Below are positions 48,683 to 58,965 of a stretch of 64,000 nucleotides of DNA, in pieces; the stretch's first letter is position 1, and the number at the start of each line of letters is the position of its first letter. The notes below the pieces were generated by a model. That model saw nothing but the letters and a program-made list of their open reading frames with translations. It was not told the DNA's origin and did not search any database. The stretch lies in contig CM051034.1 of the NCBI GenBank assembly GCA_027627225.1, positions 13,662,480 through 13,726,479 of the forward strand. Reading direction: 5' to 3'. The stretch comes from Congeria kusceri. Taxonomy: Eukaryota; Mollusca; Bivalvia; Myida; Dreissenidae. Made by a program: the position numbers and the translations under genes.

Positions 48683-50162
48683 TATACATATGGGCCCTGG
48701 TCCTTGCATCGCCACAATCAATTCACAAGGGCACCATTTTATATGGGCGACGTTTGACAGACGGTTTTATTGATCATAGCGCCGCTATTGGAACTTGCAA
48801 CCTAGGAACCTTATCTAAAAAGAAGTTATGAAATATGCCAAACAAAGTGACCACTGCAATCCTAAGATATATGTTATCTTGTTTTCTCGGGGATATTTTT
48901 CATCTGAATACGATGAGGGAGTATCAGTTTAATTCCCAGGGAATTATGTAGGCTTATGTGATAAATTGGTGCTGCCAGAATGTATTTGTTACTATAAAAT
49001 AAACAATTATGTAACATTCAATTTTAAGTTAAGCATCATATGCTAAAAACATGTAGTTAATAAAGTATATATTATCATATATTGGAATTTCTGAAATGAT
49101 CAAACTTTAGATAAATTAACATACACTAGATGCACACTGGCTTTAATATTGATTGTGCTATGTCCGGTGAAATACAATTAGTACAAAGCATTTCAGCCTT
49201 TAAATGATTTGTATTGCCCGTTACATGGAGGACATAAGCAACGTTTAATTATGTATTAATTGTATTAACTATTATTTGATTCATTTTGTGTTTTACATAA
49301 ATACATATGTTATACAAATGCCTTACAAAATCACTTGGAAAGCAGAGAACTTCGCCAAACATATGCCACCTATGTTTTATGCCAACAAAATATAATACAG
49401 CATAATGTGACAATTTAACCAATCTCCCAATAATGAAGAATCATTAAAAATATCTGAATCCAGTCAGCGATTTGGATCACCACCAAAATCTAATCATATG
49501 GCTATTTGCAAAATGTTTCCTCATAATCGAGTAAAACTGATTTCACACAGTTATGAGTTTGCCTTCTGCATCAGATAGTCATTTGAACATATAATATTAA
49601 CTCCTGATTCCGTGTGTCACAGTACTGCTTTAACAAATACACTGAAGTACACTTTTGTCTCAAAGGATAAGGTTCAGACGTAAATAGAAACAGGAGTAGC
49701 AGTGTTTCTTTGGCAACGAACATTTGATCTTTTCCGGAATATTTGTGTTCAAATCGAGAAAAAATGCTATTCGATTATCAGTCTCAAAATAAATCGATTT
49801 GTACTTTTATACTGAACTTATTTCGATATAATTTATATATGGGTTTATATTCCGTTCTAGCAGCAAAATGCCATTGTGTCATTATTTAATTATATCTCAA
49901 GGCGATTGAAGGGGTTTTCACTTTCGATTTATCATAAAATACTTTCCACGAAAATCTTTCATAATGGTGTTCCTAGATAATTTTTGATATCGAAAAGCTG
50001 ACTGTTGTTGTCTTGCAAACACTATACGTGTTATTCCCCTTGGGAAATACTGGTTCTAGGGAAAATGATTAATGTCCAACTCAGTCCTCTGTTGTGGGAA
50101 ATAATATTTACATAAGACAATTAACTATGATTTATCGCATAGTAAACTAGTGTTTATAAAGA

Positions 50163-50167
50163 AACGT
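50163..50167. repeat. Left target-site duplication of the BEL element (AACGT)
   Basis: AACGT immediately precedes the TGT start of the 5' LTR and is repeated directly after the 3' LTR at 58961-58965. A 5 bp duplication fits BEL/Pao integration. Confidence 0.75.
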
Positions 50168-50571
50168 TGTCGCGAATAGCGCGAACATTATTTTCTAATG
50201 TAATTAGAATCGTAAATTTCTTAAAAGTACTTGATTTCAAACGGAGTCGTTCCTAACGGAGTCGTTCTTAACGGAGTCAAACATAAGTATGGTTAATGAA
50301 GTTGTCAAATGATATTCACCTGATGTTCTATTTACGTACAACGGAGCCTCCTACTACTATATATACGATGGTGATTTTAGTTATTGGTTGATCTTCTATT
50401 TCTATACCTGGATACACGTTATAATTTGGTTAATAAATACTATTTTAAATCCTAGATACTAGTTGTGTTCGTTTTAGAAAATTAAATTTAACAACAACAA
50501 CTCCCGTGTGGCGATAATTGAAATTGAAATTAAATACAATTACAGTCCTCTAAAAAGAAGTATTCGCCACA
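50168..50571 (+). repeat. 5' LTR of the BEL/Pao element
   Basis: The LTR is 404 bp. It starts TGTCGCGAATA and ends TATTCGCCACA, giving a near-perfect 11 bp terminal inverted repeat, as usual for LTRs (TG...CA). Most of it aligns with 58602-58960. The segment 50236-50302 contains three ~15 bp AACGGAGTCGTTC-type repeats and lies in the opposite orientation to the matching part of the 3' LTR. A likely core promoter/poly(A) zone is around TACTATATATACGATG and AATAAATACTATTTT (50352-50445). Confidence 0.85.
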
Positions 50572-50577
50572 TTGTTA

Positions 50578-50595
50578 TGGCCCCGCGAACCGGAT
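50578..50595 (+). promoter_or_regulatory. Candidate primer-binding site
   Basis: TGGCCCCGCGAACCGGAT starts six bases after the 5' LTR. It begins with TGG, the complement of a tRNA 3' CCA, and is GC-rich in an AT-rich leader. The priming tRNA was not identified. Confidence 0.45.
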
Positions 50596-50796
50596 ATGGA
50601 TAAAACAGTGAAATTAAAAGTTAAAGGTATTAGGTGATAAGTTGTGTTTAAAGAACGCCGAATTAGTGAAAAGATATTAAAAATATTAGTGTTAACCAAG
50701 TGACGAGTGTTCAAACATATTTGTGTTATAATAATTAAATTTCACCTTGTGAAAATAAATAAGAAGTGTGATTAGTTTACATTTTAAGTTGTTAAC

Positions 50797-52019
50797 ATGT
50801 CTAGCTTACCCAGTTTAAAGGACGTTAGAACAAGATAGAGACATGTGTTAGAAAGTGAAATACGCGTTGGAAAGGAAATATTAAGTTTGAAACGTCGTGA
50901 AACAAATTGCACAAGAAGATTGTGACCTGATTGAGTCCGCGCGTGAAATGTGTCTCAGTGAAGCGACAAGTTGAAAAATTGACTTTAATGAAAAACGAGA
51001 AGGACAGTGCAGATAAAGAAGCAACGGATGAAAAGGTTTCTTTGAGTGAAATTGTAAAAAACATACAAGAATTGATGCTGTCACAACAACATGCATCAGC
51101 AGGACAAACGGATAAACAAACACAATCAAACTTAATGTTGCCAAAATTTGAATTAATTTCATTCAATTGAGATAAAACGGTTTGGTCCGAATTCTGGGAT
51201 TCATTTGAAAGCAACGTACACTCAAACTCACACATATCAAATATCAAAAAAATATTTTACTTGAAAAGCAAACTTGTCGGGTCAGCACGTGCAGCAATTT
51301 CAGGTTTATCATTGAGCAACGGAAATTACAGCGTAGCCGTTGACATTTTGAAACAAAGATTTGGAAACGTGCAAGATGCTGTTAACTACATTATGATAGA
51401 TTGATCAATTTGCCTGCAGCCATAAACAAAGTTAGTAGTCTTCGAGCATTGCTTGATACGCTAGACAAACACCTTCGAAGCCTGTAAGTGCAAGGTCAAG
51501 ACGTAAATCAATCGGTGTTTTTGTCTATGATCTAGTCAAATATCCTTGATGATATTTTGATGCAAAAACAAATGAAACGCGGAGTAGAGCAAAAGTGGAC
51601 AGTATTAGTACTGAGAGATTAGTTAAAGGAATACGTTATTGCTTGAGGGCGCATTAAAAAGAGTAGTTTTTCCGAAAAAGCTTGGGAAAATAACAAAAGG
51701 AATCAAATATAATTTTAGGGTTCACATCAATAGTGCAACGTGTTACACAAAGGGAAATAACTCGTACGAAAACAATTCGTCGTATGCGTTAGTTGCTAAA
51801 TCTTACAAAAACAAGGGTCGGCATTGAAACAAAGGGCATTGGAACGACGAATGTCCCTCATTTCGATATATCAATGAAAGAAAAGTAAAGTTACGAAATA
51901 GTTGTTTTCGGTGCTTGAAAGAGGGTCACAAAAGTAATGAGTGTATAAGTAACGAAAAGTGTGTGTACTGCGGTGAACAAGATTCTCATCATCGTAGTTT
52001 GTGCCCTCAAAAGTTTTAA
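50797..52019 (+). pseudogene. BEL Gag relic (DUF1759, zinc knuckles)
   Basis: The first ATG after the leader is at 50797, but codon 14 is already TAG (50836-50838). Downstream the frame shifts repeatedly. A DUF1759-type capsid region follows: LPKFELISF at about 51138-51166, one TGA in place of a Gly codon, then VWSEFWDSFES and KIFYLKSKLVGSA to about 51330. Further down lie two zinc knuckles, CFRCLKEGHKSNEC (51903-51944) and CVYCGEQDSHHRSLC (51960-52004). The frame ends at TAA 52017-52019. Gag would package the RNA in cytoplasmic particles; this copy cannot make an intact protein. Confidence 0.8.
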
Positions 52020-52084
52020 ACAAAATCAACAATCGCACAGTTGATAAATGACAATGTGTTTGAACACCAAGAAGAGTGTAAATA

Positions 52085-52780
52085 CGAAAAGAAGACAGTG
52101 TTCTGTTATCAACAAATGAAACTGTCTTAATGCAAACTGCCTTAAGCAAGATTTCAAACCCACAAACAACCGTCAGTACTGAGATTAGTTTGTTTTTATA
52201 TTCAGGCTCGCAACGTACATATGTTACCAAAAATGTGTGCAAAACACTCGGCCTTCAAATACACGGAGATGATACGCTGAATTTAGTAACATTTGGCTCT
52301 ACAAAAACACAAACCCTGAAAATAAAAAGAACCAAATTAAAGTTAACTCTCAAAAATGGAAATATGCATGAAATAACAGCAAACGTGGTTTCTGTGATTA
52401 GTGGTGACATACATCGACAGCCTGTACAAAGTTTACAGAGAACGGAAGTGACGCACATTTTTTAAAGTGTGGACTTAGCGGATACGCTTGCGGCCAAAAG
52501 AGAGAAATCAAGCATTGAATTTCTCATCGAACATGATTTCTATCTTGATTTAATATTGGCCAATAAGATTGAAATACAGCCTGGATTGTATCTGTTAGCC
52601 TCAAAACTCGGCTGGATACTAGCAGGCAGGACAAGTAATTTGTGCAACGAGTGTGAAAGTGAAGTGAACATGTTTGTCATGACGCCAGGAAGCATGGCTC
52701 TGACTTCAAATTCAATACCAAGATGTGACCCTGAAATAAAGTGCAAGCCAGACTTGGAAGACTTTTGGAACTTCAAATGA
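52085..52780 (+). pseudogene. BEL protease relic and linker to RT
   Basis: A DUF1758-type retropepsin region begins at about 52100 (STNETVLMQTA). The active-site triplet context reads LYSGSQRTYVT: the catalytic Asp of the usual DSGS motif is Tyr here (codon 52199-52201), so even an intact translation would be inactive. The segment continues through LGLQI and NLVTFGS, and is then broken by stops at about 52465. The next frame, 52469-52780, carries the protease-to-RT linker with FLIEHDFYLDLIL and SKLGWILAGRT. In an active element this protease would cut the Gag-Pol polyprotein. Confidence 0.8.
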
Positions 52781-52853
52781 TTGGGCATAACTAATGATGA
52801 CGTCACATCAGATGACGTCATAGCTCATAAAAAGACGGACGTTACAATGTACA

Positions 52854-53640
52854 GTGGCCGTGGAAAGATGAATACGATGCTTTGCCTGAATATCGAGAAT
52901 TGGCACATGGACGTTTGAAATCAACGTTAACCCGTCTCAGAAGAAATTCATATATGTTCAAAATGTGCAATGATATAATTGAAGATCAGTTATCGAAGGG
53001 TGTAATTGAAAAGGTTGAAAGAAATGAAAGTGATGGAATAGTGCACTATATCCCTCATCACGTAATTGTCACACCGCACAAATCTACGACTAAACTCCGA
53101 GTAGTTTATGACGGATCAGCAAAAACGCGAACTGAAAACAAGAATCTGAACGAATGTTTATTTCGAGCCCCAGTATTATTGCATGATCTATGTGGGATGC
53201 ATATTTGTTTTAGAACCCACCTCATAGCAATTGTGGCTGACATCAAAAAAGCGTGCCTACAAATCGGACTTCAAACGGATCAACGCGACGTGACAAGGTT
53301 TTGTGGGTCAAGGACTCAGAAAACCCATCAGTATCAAATGATAACATACAGGATTACAGATTCACAAGGGTTCCGTTCGGTGTAATTTCGAGCCCATTTA
53401 TACTGGGAGCCACAATCAATTTCCACCTTGATTCTTACAACAACAGCGTCGCACAACAGTTAAAAGATATAACATTTATGTTGACAACTTGATAACATGG
53501 TGTGACTCAATTTCAGATGCATGCAACTTGTACAGAAATGCGAAAACAATGTTTAATGAGGCATCAATGAATGTCATAGAATGGGTTTCGAACGATCAAA
53601 TTGTCTAAAGTATTCGACGAAAATGATCGTGTTGCTAAGG
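52854..53640 (+). pseudogene. BEL reverse transcriptase relic
   Basis: From LPEYRELAHGRL (about 52880) the frame includes HHVIVTPHKSTTKLRVVYDGS, then VADIKKACLQIGLQTDQRD with the first catalytic Asp at 53239-53241. A frameshift follows near 53300. The RVPFGVISSPFILGATI segment is in another frame (about 53365-53430). The second active-site motif, YVDNL (53477-53491), is in a third phase. The changes are one- or two-base indels and stops. In BEL/Pao elements this domain copies the element RNA into DNA. Confidence 0.85.
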
Positions 53641-53869
53641 AAACGTTCATGGGCATACATGGAATGTTAAAAACGACACAATTTCTCTGAAAAGAGTAAA
53701 TACGTGTACTCCAGAAATGATTGCCACAGTGTCATTGAAAGGCAAGATTTTCATTCAATACCTGTGGTCGGAAAAACCAGACTGGGATGAGGAAATACCC
53801 ACAGAGCAACGTGAAAAGTGGATACAGATAGCTGAAGATCGTTAAAGTCTGTGTTACAATCAATTGTAC

Positions 53870-55650
53870 ATCGAAACAATATAACATTGCGTGTTTGTGC
53901 GCGACGCCTAACAAAAAGCATAATTCGCTGTGATACGAGGGACGATCGAAAATAATGTAGATTTTTTCATATTTTTAGACATATAATTATTTCATAGCAA
54001 AAAAGTACATTAAAATAAACTGGAATATATATTGCATCAATTTACAAAATTTCAGCGATTTTACTCTTCTCTGTTAAAAATGGCAAGCATTTAAAATGAG
54101 TCACTATAGGCAACCCGAAGCACGTCGATTGGAATTCAATGACGTCGTTAACGTCATTTCATTTAGGGAAGATTTGGCGCGAAGGAAATGTTCTTGTTTC
54201 AATACTATTATTTCACTATTATTCAATATTTTCGGATATTTTAATTTAACTATCCTATAAATGATTCTTGTGTTGGAATCTCCATAAAGAAGCAGTTGTG
54301 TAGTTAATTCTCATCATGGTCTTGAGGCAATATGATAACCAGTCTCGCATACACTTGTAAAGAACGCTTTATGGCATTTTGAATACTAATATATAAAATA
54401 TATTTTGAAACATTCTGCATTTTAAGTATGTGCGATTACGTTACACGTTTAGCATAAAAACGTATAAAATGTTAACACATGCATGCATTATTTTACTGAA
54501 TCAAGAAAGAAATACCTTTTAGAAATATTTAAAATAAAATAATATTTACGTTTTTTAAATCTGCATGTACACTGCAAATTAAAATAATGATGTTATTTGT
54601 CATTTATATTTTCTACTTATTTCTTACTTATCAACATGCATTAATCATGGAAAAATAAACCAAGCGAGACATTTCACATAGCTACCTGACCATTGACTGT
54701 CCGTGCTGGTCAAGCTAATTTAAGCTGATTGACGTCGTCATCGTCGCTTCTTTCTTTCCTTATTCATTCATGTCTCAATACTTACAATGCCATCTGAACA
54801 TTCTATCGCACTATGTGAAAACACGTGCCCTACTCAAAAACTGTATTTTATATGACTTGTTGATAAAATCAAATGTTTCCATAGGTGATTTACAAATATC
54901 TTTACTCGATTCCATTACCACCCTAATTTAGAGTTGATCTCACAATTACATTTTTTCTCAATTGACGTTGTGCATCACCATCATATCTATATTGGTTTTA
55001 TTAATAGGCAATCTTAAAATGAAGCCTTTTGGTTTGATGTCAATGTATGTTTGTCTTACATTATACCACATTGTTTTGGATAAGTGTACTTATTTCGTAC
55101 ATAATTTACGATCTATTTACTTGTTGTAATGCACATAAATGGCGTGCTCCGCATAACGGTTACCATGTTTATATTATCAAATAGATAAGGCGCGTAACAA
55201 ATTAATTTCACAATAGTACTATCAAACATGTTCCATTTGAATTCCGATTTATTTTGATATAGGTTTTATTCAATAAAGTTCATTAAGTTGCAAACAATAT
55301 AAAAAGTCTACGTTATTTTTGAACATACATGAACAAGCACAAGATCTCTCGGATGCAAATTTGTGCTTTGCAAAAACAAGGCTCGCGCCCTTGAAAAAGA
55401 TGTCAATTCCCAGACTCGAGCTCATGGAAGTGTTAATTGGCCTCAGGTGCGTTGCATTCGTTATATCACAACTAAGACATCACATCTTACTTTCATACTT
55501 GTGGACCGATTCACAATGTGTGCTGCAATGGACAACAACTGCAAATTCACCCAACGCGTTCGTAAAAAAAGCAGAGTGAAAGAAATAAAGAAAACAAGTG
55601 AAAACGTCAGTTTGAACTATGTTCCAACGTCGCAAAATCCGGCCGATATA
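53870..55650 (+). pseudogene. BEL RNase H relic, split by a nested insertion
   Basis: The 5' part lies at about 53870-53946. A region corresponding to the usual DAS.KAYGAV block is recognisable, with the Asp codon at 53903-53905 and two TAA stops. The 3' part resumes at about 55322 with CFAKTRLAPLKKMSIPRLELM and LWTDSQCVLQW, then shifts frame and ends near a NPADI segment at about 55650. About 1.4 kb of unrelated AT-rich DNA with inverted ends (53947-55321) lies between the halves. The catalytic carboxylates Asp, Glu (LELM) and Asp (TDSQ) can all be located. Confidence 0.8.
53947..55321. mobile_element. Nested non-autonomous DNA transposon
   Basis: This insert in the BEL RNase H has imperfect terminal inverted repeats of about 25-30 bp. 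The left end reads CGAAAATAATGTAGATTTT and the right end, reverse-complemented, reads CAAAAATAACGTAGACTTTT. There is no coding potential over 1375 bp, so it was presumably moved in trans by a related transposase. A palindromic TGACGTCGTTAACGTCA-like word occurs at about 54140. No target duplication could be fixed, which may reflect decay. Confidence 0.65.
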
Positions 55651-56983
55651 TAAACGCGCGGTATGACATCAACGGAGATCAAGAATAGTGAGCTGTGGTG
55701 GAAAGGTCCAACATGGTTGAAAAGCGACGGCAAAAAGTGGTCAACATTCGAATGGAAAATAGAACAAAGTGATAATGACGTCAATTATTGTGATGGCGCA
55801 AGCGACGTCATGTCTTCAGAAAAACCAACAATCCCTGTCCAAGTTGTATGTGAATCGGAAATACGCTCAACGCCATGCATTATCGATGAGACTAGATTTT
55901 CATCCGTGACAAAGCTATTCAGAGTTACATTAATCGTGATACGATTTATCAATAAGCTTAACGGTCATGACATCAAAGGTCAAATCACAAAATCAGAAAT
56001 TGACCATGCAGAAGAAATTTGGATTTCTTACTAGCAAAAGCATTGTTTCGGTGATGTGTTTTCAGCAATATTAGAAAATAAAAACAATAACACACAGAAA
56101 CAACTCGGTGTCTATCTAGACAATTCAAATATTCTACGGTGCAAAGGTCACCTACAGAACTCAGATTTGACGGAATCTGCAAAAAAAGCCAATCTTGTTG
56201 CCAAACAAAAGTAGAATTACCAAATTACTCATTGAAAACATACACAGGAAAAAGATGCATTGTGGCGTAGCGCAAACAATAAGTGCCCTACGTGCAAGAT
56301 TTTGGGTTCCCACGGGAAGGTCAGCTGTTAAACAAATATTAAAGCGATGTGTTGTGAGCAAACGCATGGAAGGCGGACCTTACAAGATGCAACCGATTGC
56401 GCTATGACCGTCAGCACGTGTTTCTGGGTTGCCACCTTTCTCAAAAACAGGATTCGACGCTTCATTGCATGCAAAGGAGCTCCAAAACAAATAGTTTGCG
56501 ACAACGCAACTCGATTTCAAAGTCGCGAGTGAAACAACAACACTGGTATGGAGCGATATTATGATGAGCGACGATGTTCAAACTGACGGTTCAACCGAAG
56601 GCATCATATGGACTTTCATAGTCGAACTAGCGCCGTTGATGGGCGGCTTCTATGAAAAAATGATTGGGCTCATCAAAAGGTCACTCAGAAAAGCAATTGG
56701 TAAAAAATTGCAAAATTACGATCAATTCCTTACAATTTTGAAAGAAGCGGAGTCATTCATAAACTCACGACCACTTGTTTACGTTGGCGACGACATCAAT
56801 TCTACCATCGTGATAACTCCGAGTAACTTTACGTGTTTAAATCCATCCACAGGGATACCACAAAGCGAGTTACATGAAATTGATCCTGATTTTAAACCAA
56901 AATACAATTCCGCTGAAAGAATTCTAAAACAATGGAATAAAGGCCATAAACTACTTGATAAAATTGGTCAATTTGGCGAGTAG
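55651..56983 (+). pseudogene. BEL integrase relic
   Basis: An N-terminal connector (KNSELWWKGPTWL at about 55690) is followed by an HHCC zinc-binding region (NIHRKKMHCGVAQTISALRA at about 56237-56295). The last Cys pair there reads CVVS, so one ligand is lost. The catalytic core is damaged. After PPFSKTGFD (about 56430-56458) the sequence jumps straight to RRFIACKGAPKQIVCDNATRF, so a segment of the core appears deleted at about 56456. A one-base shift follows near 56510. The terminal part, from about 56561, is one 140-codon frame with ELAPLMGGFYEKMIGLIKRSL, carrying the third acidic residue. Confidence 0.85.
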
Positions 56984-57036
56984 AATACTGAACCAGTTTG
57001 CGTGAAAGAACACACGTTTAACTGAAAACAGAACGA

Positions 57037-57294
57037 GTGCACTCTCCATGCGCGTGCCAAGTCGGTGACTTCGTAATAATCAAAGACAACATTTCGAGAG
57101 GAAATTGGCGACTAGGAAAAGTAACCGAACTTGTGACTAGCAAGGATGGATTAGTGAGATCAGCTAAAGTACAAACGTCGTCTGGACGGATTTTACGACG
57201 CCCAATATGTCTCCTCTATCCGATTGAGACTTCCGTTGACGAACAGCACGAGGAGCGAGGAGAAATTTCCCAGAGCGAGACGGCCGCGCCGTAG
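57037..57294 (+). pseudogene. BEL Pol C-terminal domain relic (DUF5641-like)
   Basis: An open stretch of 85 codons contains [31 protein letters not shown] and [11 protein letters not shown]. This matches the conserved tail that follows integrase in BEL/Pao Pol proteins (DUF5641), often compared to a chromodomain-like or SH3-like fold. It is separated from the integrase frame by a stop at about 56981-56983 and a shift. The ATG-less frame confirms it is part of a former polyprotein and not a gene of its own. Confidence 0.8.
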
Positions 57295-57705
57295 GTGCGC
57301 CCGGTAGGAAGGCTCCTGTGCGTGCAAAAGAACTTCTCAAAAAGTGCGTGTAGATACATGATCCTAAAAGTGTGAAAGTGTGCTTAAGTGTTTAAGTAAA
57401 CAAATATGAAAAGTTATATCGATTGAATTGATTATAGATATAATTATGTTTGCGAATAATTTAAAATGTGCTTAAAATGAATAAAATGTATTTTCTTTTT
57501 ATCGTAAGGTAACGATAGTTTGTTAGTAAATGATAAAAATTAAATTACATGCCGTATTACAATTTTAGCTTTAATAGAAAATTGCATTTCCTTACAATTT
57601 TATTTGTAAGGTTTGAAGGTTTGTCTTTGCTTTATTACATTCACGGATATGCTTCAGTGTCATCAAGAAAATAGGAATTTATTAATTAAAAAGAGAGTTT
57701 CCTTT

Positions 57706-57716
57706 GGTGGGGAGAG
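57706..57716 (+). promoter_or_regulatory. Candidate polypurine tract, misplaced
   Basis: GGTGGGGAGAG resembles the polypurine tract that primes plus-strand synthesis in LTR retrotransposons. Normally it abuts the 3' LTR. Here the recognisable 3' LTR starts almost 0.9 kb further on, at 58602, and no purine-rich tract precedes that point. Confidence 0.35.
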
Positions 57717-57792
57717 CGCGATGCGATTTTTCTGGTGTTTAAAGTACTTTTATTGATAAATACTACTTGATAGTGTGGGTGCTAAGGTATGA

Positions 57793-58482
57793 ACAAATAT
57801 TTCATACATAGAAGTCAATCATGTAGTTTTAAATCATAATTGCACTGGGGAGCTAAACCACAACTTCCATGATTTACGTGTGATACTGAAGGGAGTTTAT
57901 GACAAAGTGTAGCGCGAAATCTATCCGAAGAGGGTACTTGAAAACACACACATAAGTTTGATGGAAATAATGCTAGACTTAAGCACGCCGGTAACACAAA
58001 CTCAGTTGTGTTCAACTCAGGATTCGGAGATCGATAGCTTGAGTGAGGACGATTCCGTCCTCGATCTCCTGGCGGAAAAGGCGAAACCGCTTTACGTCGT
58101 TCAGTGCTCGGACGTGTCTGACTACGAAATAGATCTGGATGCTGTCTTGGACGTTTTGGCAGATTCAACAGTCCGTCACCAGAGCGAAATGAATTGTGTC
58201 GGAGATGTGCAGGAATGACGTTACCATGGGTATTAAGCTCCGCTCGGGGAATACAAGTGTGTACATGAGGCAACTGTATGTTTTGTCCGCATAAGTGTAC
58301 ATGTCATTAAGCAACGCCGGACACACAGACAATTATCAACGAACGACTCCACCTACCAGCTGCGCCCCCGAAGAAAGACTATACGGTCGGGAAAGGAATA
58401 CGACGGCGAGATCACGTTTCGCCGCACGAAGCGAGCTCATCTAAAAACTCTAAAACCGATGAAGCGACCCATGAATCATTGA
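57793..58482 (+). pseudogene. Unrecognised extra reading frame 3' of BEL pol
   Basis: A single phase stays open from 57793 to 58482 apart from TAG (57910-57912), TGA (58216-58218) and TAA (58234-58236). That is about 230 codons in otherwise AT-rich DNA. The best part starts at ATG 57961: an acidic segment with two similar stretches, DSEIDSLSEDDSVLDLLAEK and DYEIDLDAVLDVLADS. After the two stops it becomes strongly basic (QRRTHRQ, LRPRRKTIRSGK, FRRTKRAHLKTLKPMKRP). No membrane segment or signal peptide is seen, so it is not env-like. It lies between a candidate polypurine tract and the 3' LTR. The function is unknown. It may be an accessory ORF of this lineage or captured host sequence. Confidence 0.4.
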
Positions 58483-58601
58483 TAATATGTTATGTTTATT
58501 GCATAAATGTATATATTTGTCTAAATATATACATTATTTGATATGTTTAAATCTGATGTTTTCAATGTAGGATTCATATCGCAAATGATTATTTTTATTT
58601 A

Positions 58602-58960
58602 CGAATAGCGCGAATATTATTTTCTAATGTAATTAGAATCGCAATTTTCTTAAAAGTACTTGACTTCATTAACCTGACTTACTTTTGACTCCGTTAAGAA
58701 CGACTCCGTTTGAACTATTTACATAAGATTGCGTGATATTCATGTGATGTTCTATTTACGTCTCCTACTACTATATATACGATGATGATTTTAGTTATTG
58801 GTTGTTCTTCTGTTTCTATACCTGGATACACGTTATAATTTGGTTAGTAAATACTATTTTGAAACTTAGATATTAGTTGTGTTCGTTTTAGAAAATTACA
58901 GTTAACAACAACAACTCCAGTGTGGCGATTACAATCCTCTAAAAAGAAGTATTCGCCACG
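58602..58960 (+). repeat. 3' LTR of the BEL/Pao element
   Basis: It aligns with the 5' LTR from CGAATAGCGCGAA to TATTCGCCAC, with the final A replaced by G. The first five bases of the LTR (TGTCG in the 5' copy) are not recognisable here, the sequence before CGAATAG being ATTTA. The segment 58663-58714 is inverted relative to 50236-50302 and has one 15 bp repeat fewer. A 9-base stretch present in the 5' LTR near 50340 is missing. The divergence between the LTRs indicates an old insertion. Confidence 0.85.
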
Positions 58961-58965
58961 AACGT
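58961..58965. repeat. Right target-site duplication of the BEL element (AACGT)
   Basis: This is identical to 50163-50167 and defines the right boundary of the element at 58960. Confidence 0.75.

Larger units (their letters stand above)
44660..50162 (+). repeat. Array unit 5
   Basis: Linker H (about 44660-45010) and A (about 45020-45140, AAGACAGATTAATGATTC..GTCTTTAACTGGTTTAATGATGG) come first. A stretch carrying later insertions (SINE, LINE) follows. Then come E (about 47838-48010), a decayed D (about 48165), B (about 48325-48960, itself with a 211 bp insertion) and C (about 49865-50162, ATATCTCAAGGCGATTG, TTCCCCTTGGG), which is cut by the BEL retrotransposon at 50168. It is non-coding. Confidence 0.6.
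50168..58960 (+). mobile_element. BEL/Pao-type LTR retrotransposon, full-length but dead
   Basis: The element is 8.79 kb with two LTRs and an AACGT target duplication. The internal order is Gag (DUF1759 and zinc knuckles), aspartic protease (DUF1758 type), RT, RNase H, integrase and a C-terminal DUF5641-like segment. Protease before RT, RNase H before integrase, and the IPRLELM and APxMGGFYE signatures identify the BEL/Pao superfamily. Every domain carries stops or frameshifts, the protease catalytic Asp is changed, part of the integrase core is deleted, and another transposon splits RNase H. It inserted into block C of array unit 5; block C of unit 1 (AAGAAACGCAG at ~31938) is a paralogous uninterrupted site. 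Confidence 0.9.

Noticed and set aside
50578..50595. Assignment of the BEL primer-binding site to a specific tRNA
   Set aside because: The sequence begins TGG, but I could not match the following bases to a known tRNA 3' end with confidence, so only a candidate site is listed.
57815..58273. 152-codon minus-strand frame opposite the BEL 3' ORF
   Set aside because: It is antisense to the plus-strand frame, which shows the better structure (acidic then basic, internal duplication). The minus frame has a random-looking composition and lies inside a retrotransposon oriented the other way.
57717..58960. A long 3' LTR beginning at the polypurine tract, with a truncated 5' LTR
   Set aside because: The AACGT target duplication and the matched TGTCGCGAATA/TATTCGCCACA ends define the short LTR well, so a long LTR would require a coincidence at the 5' end.
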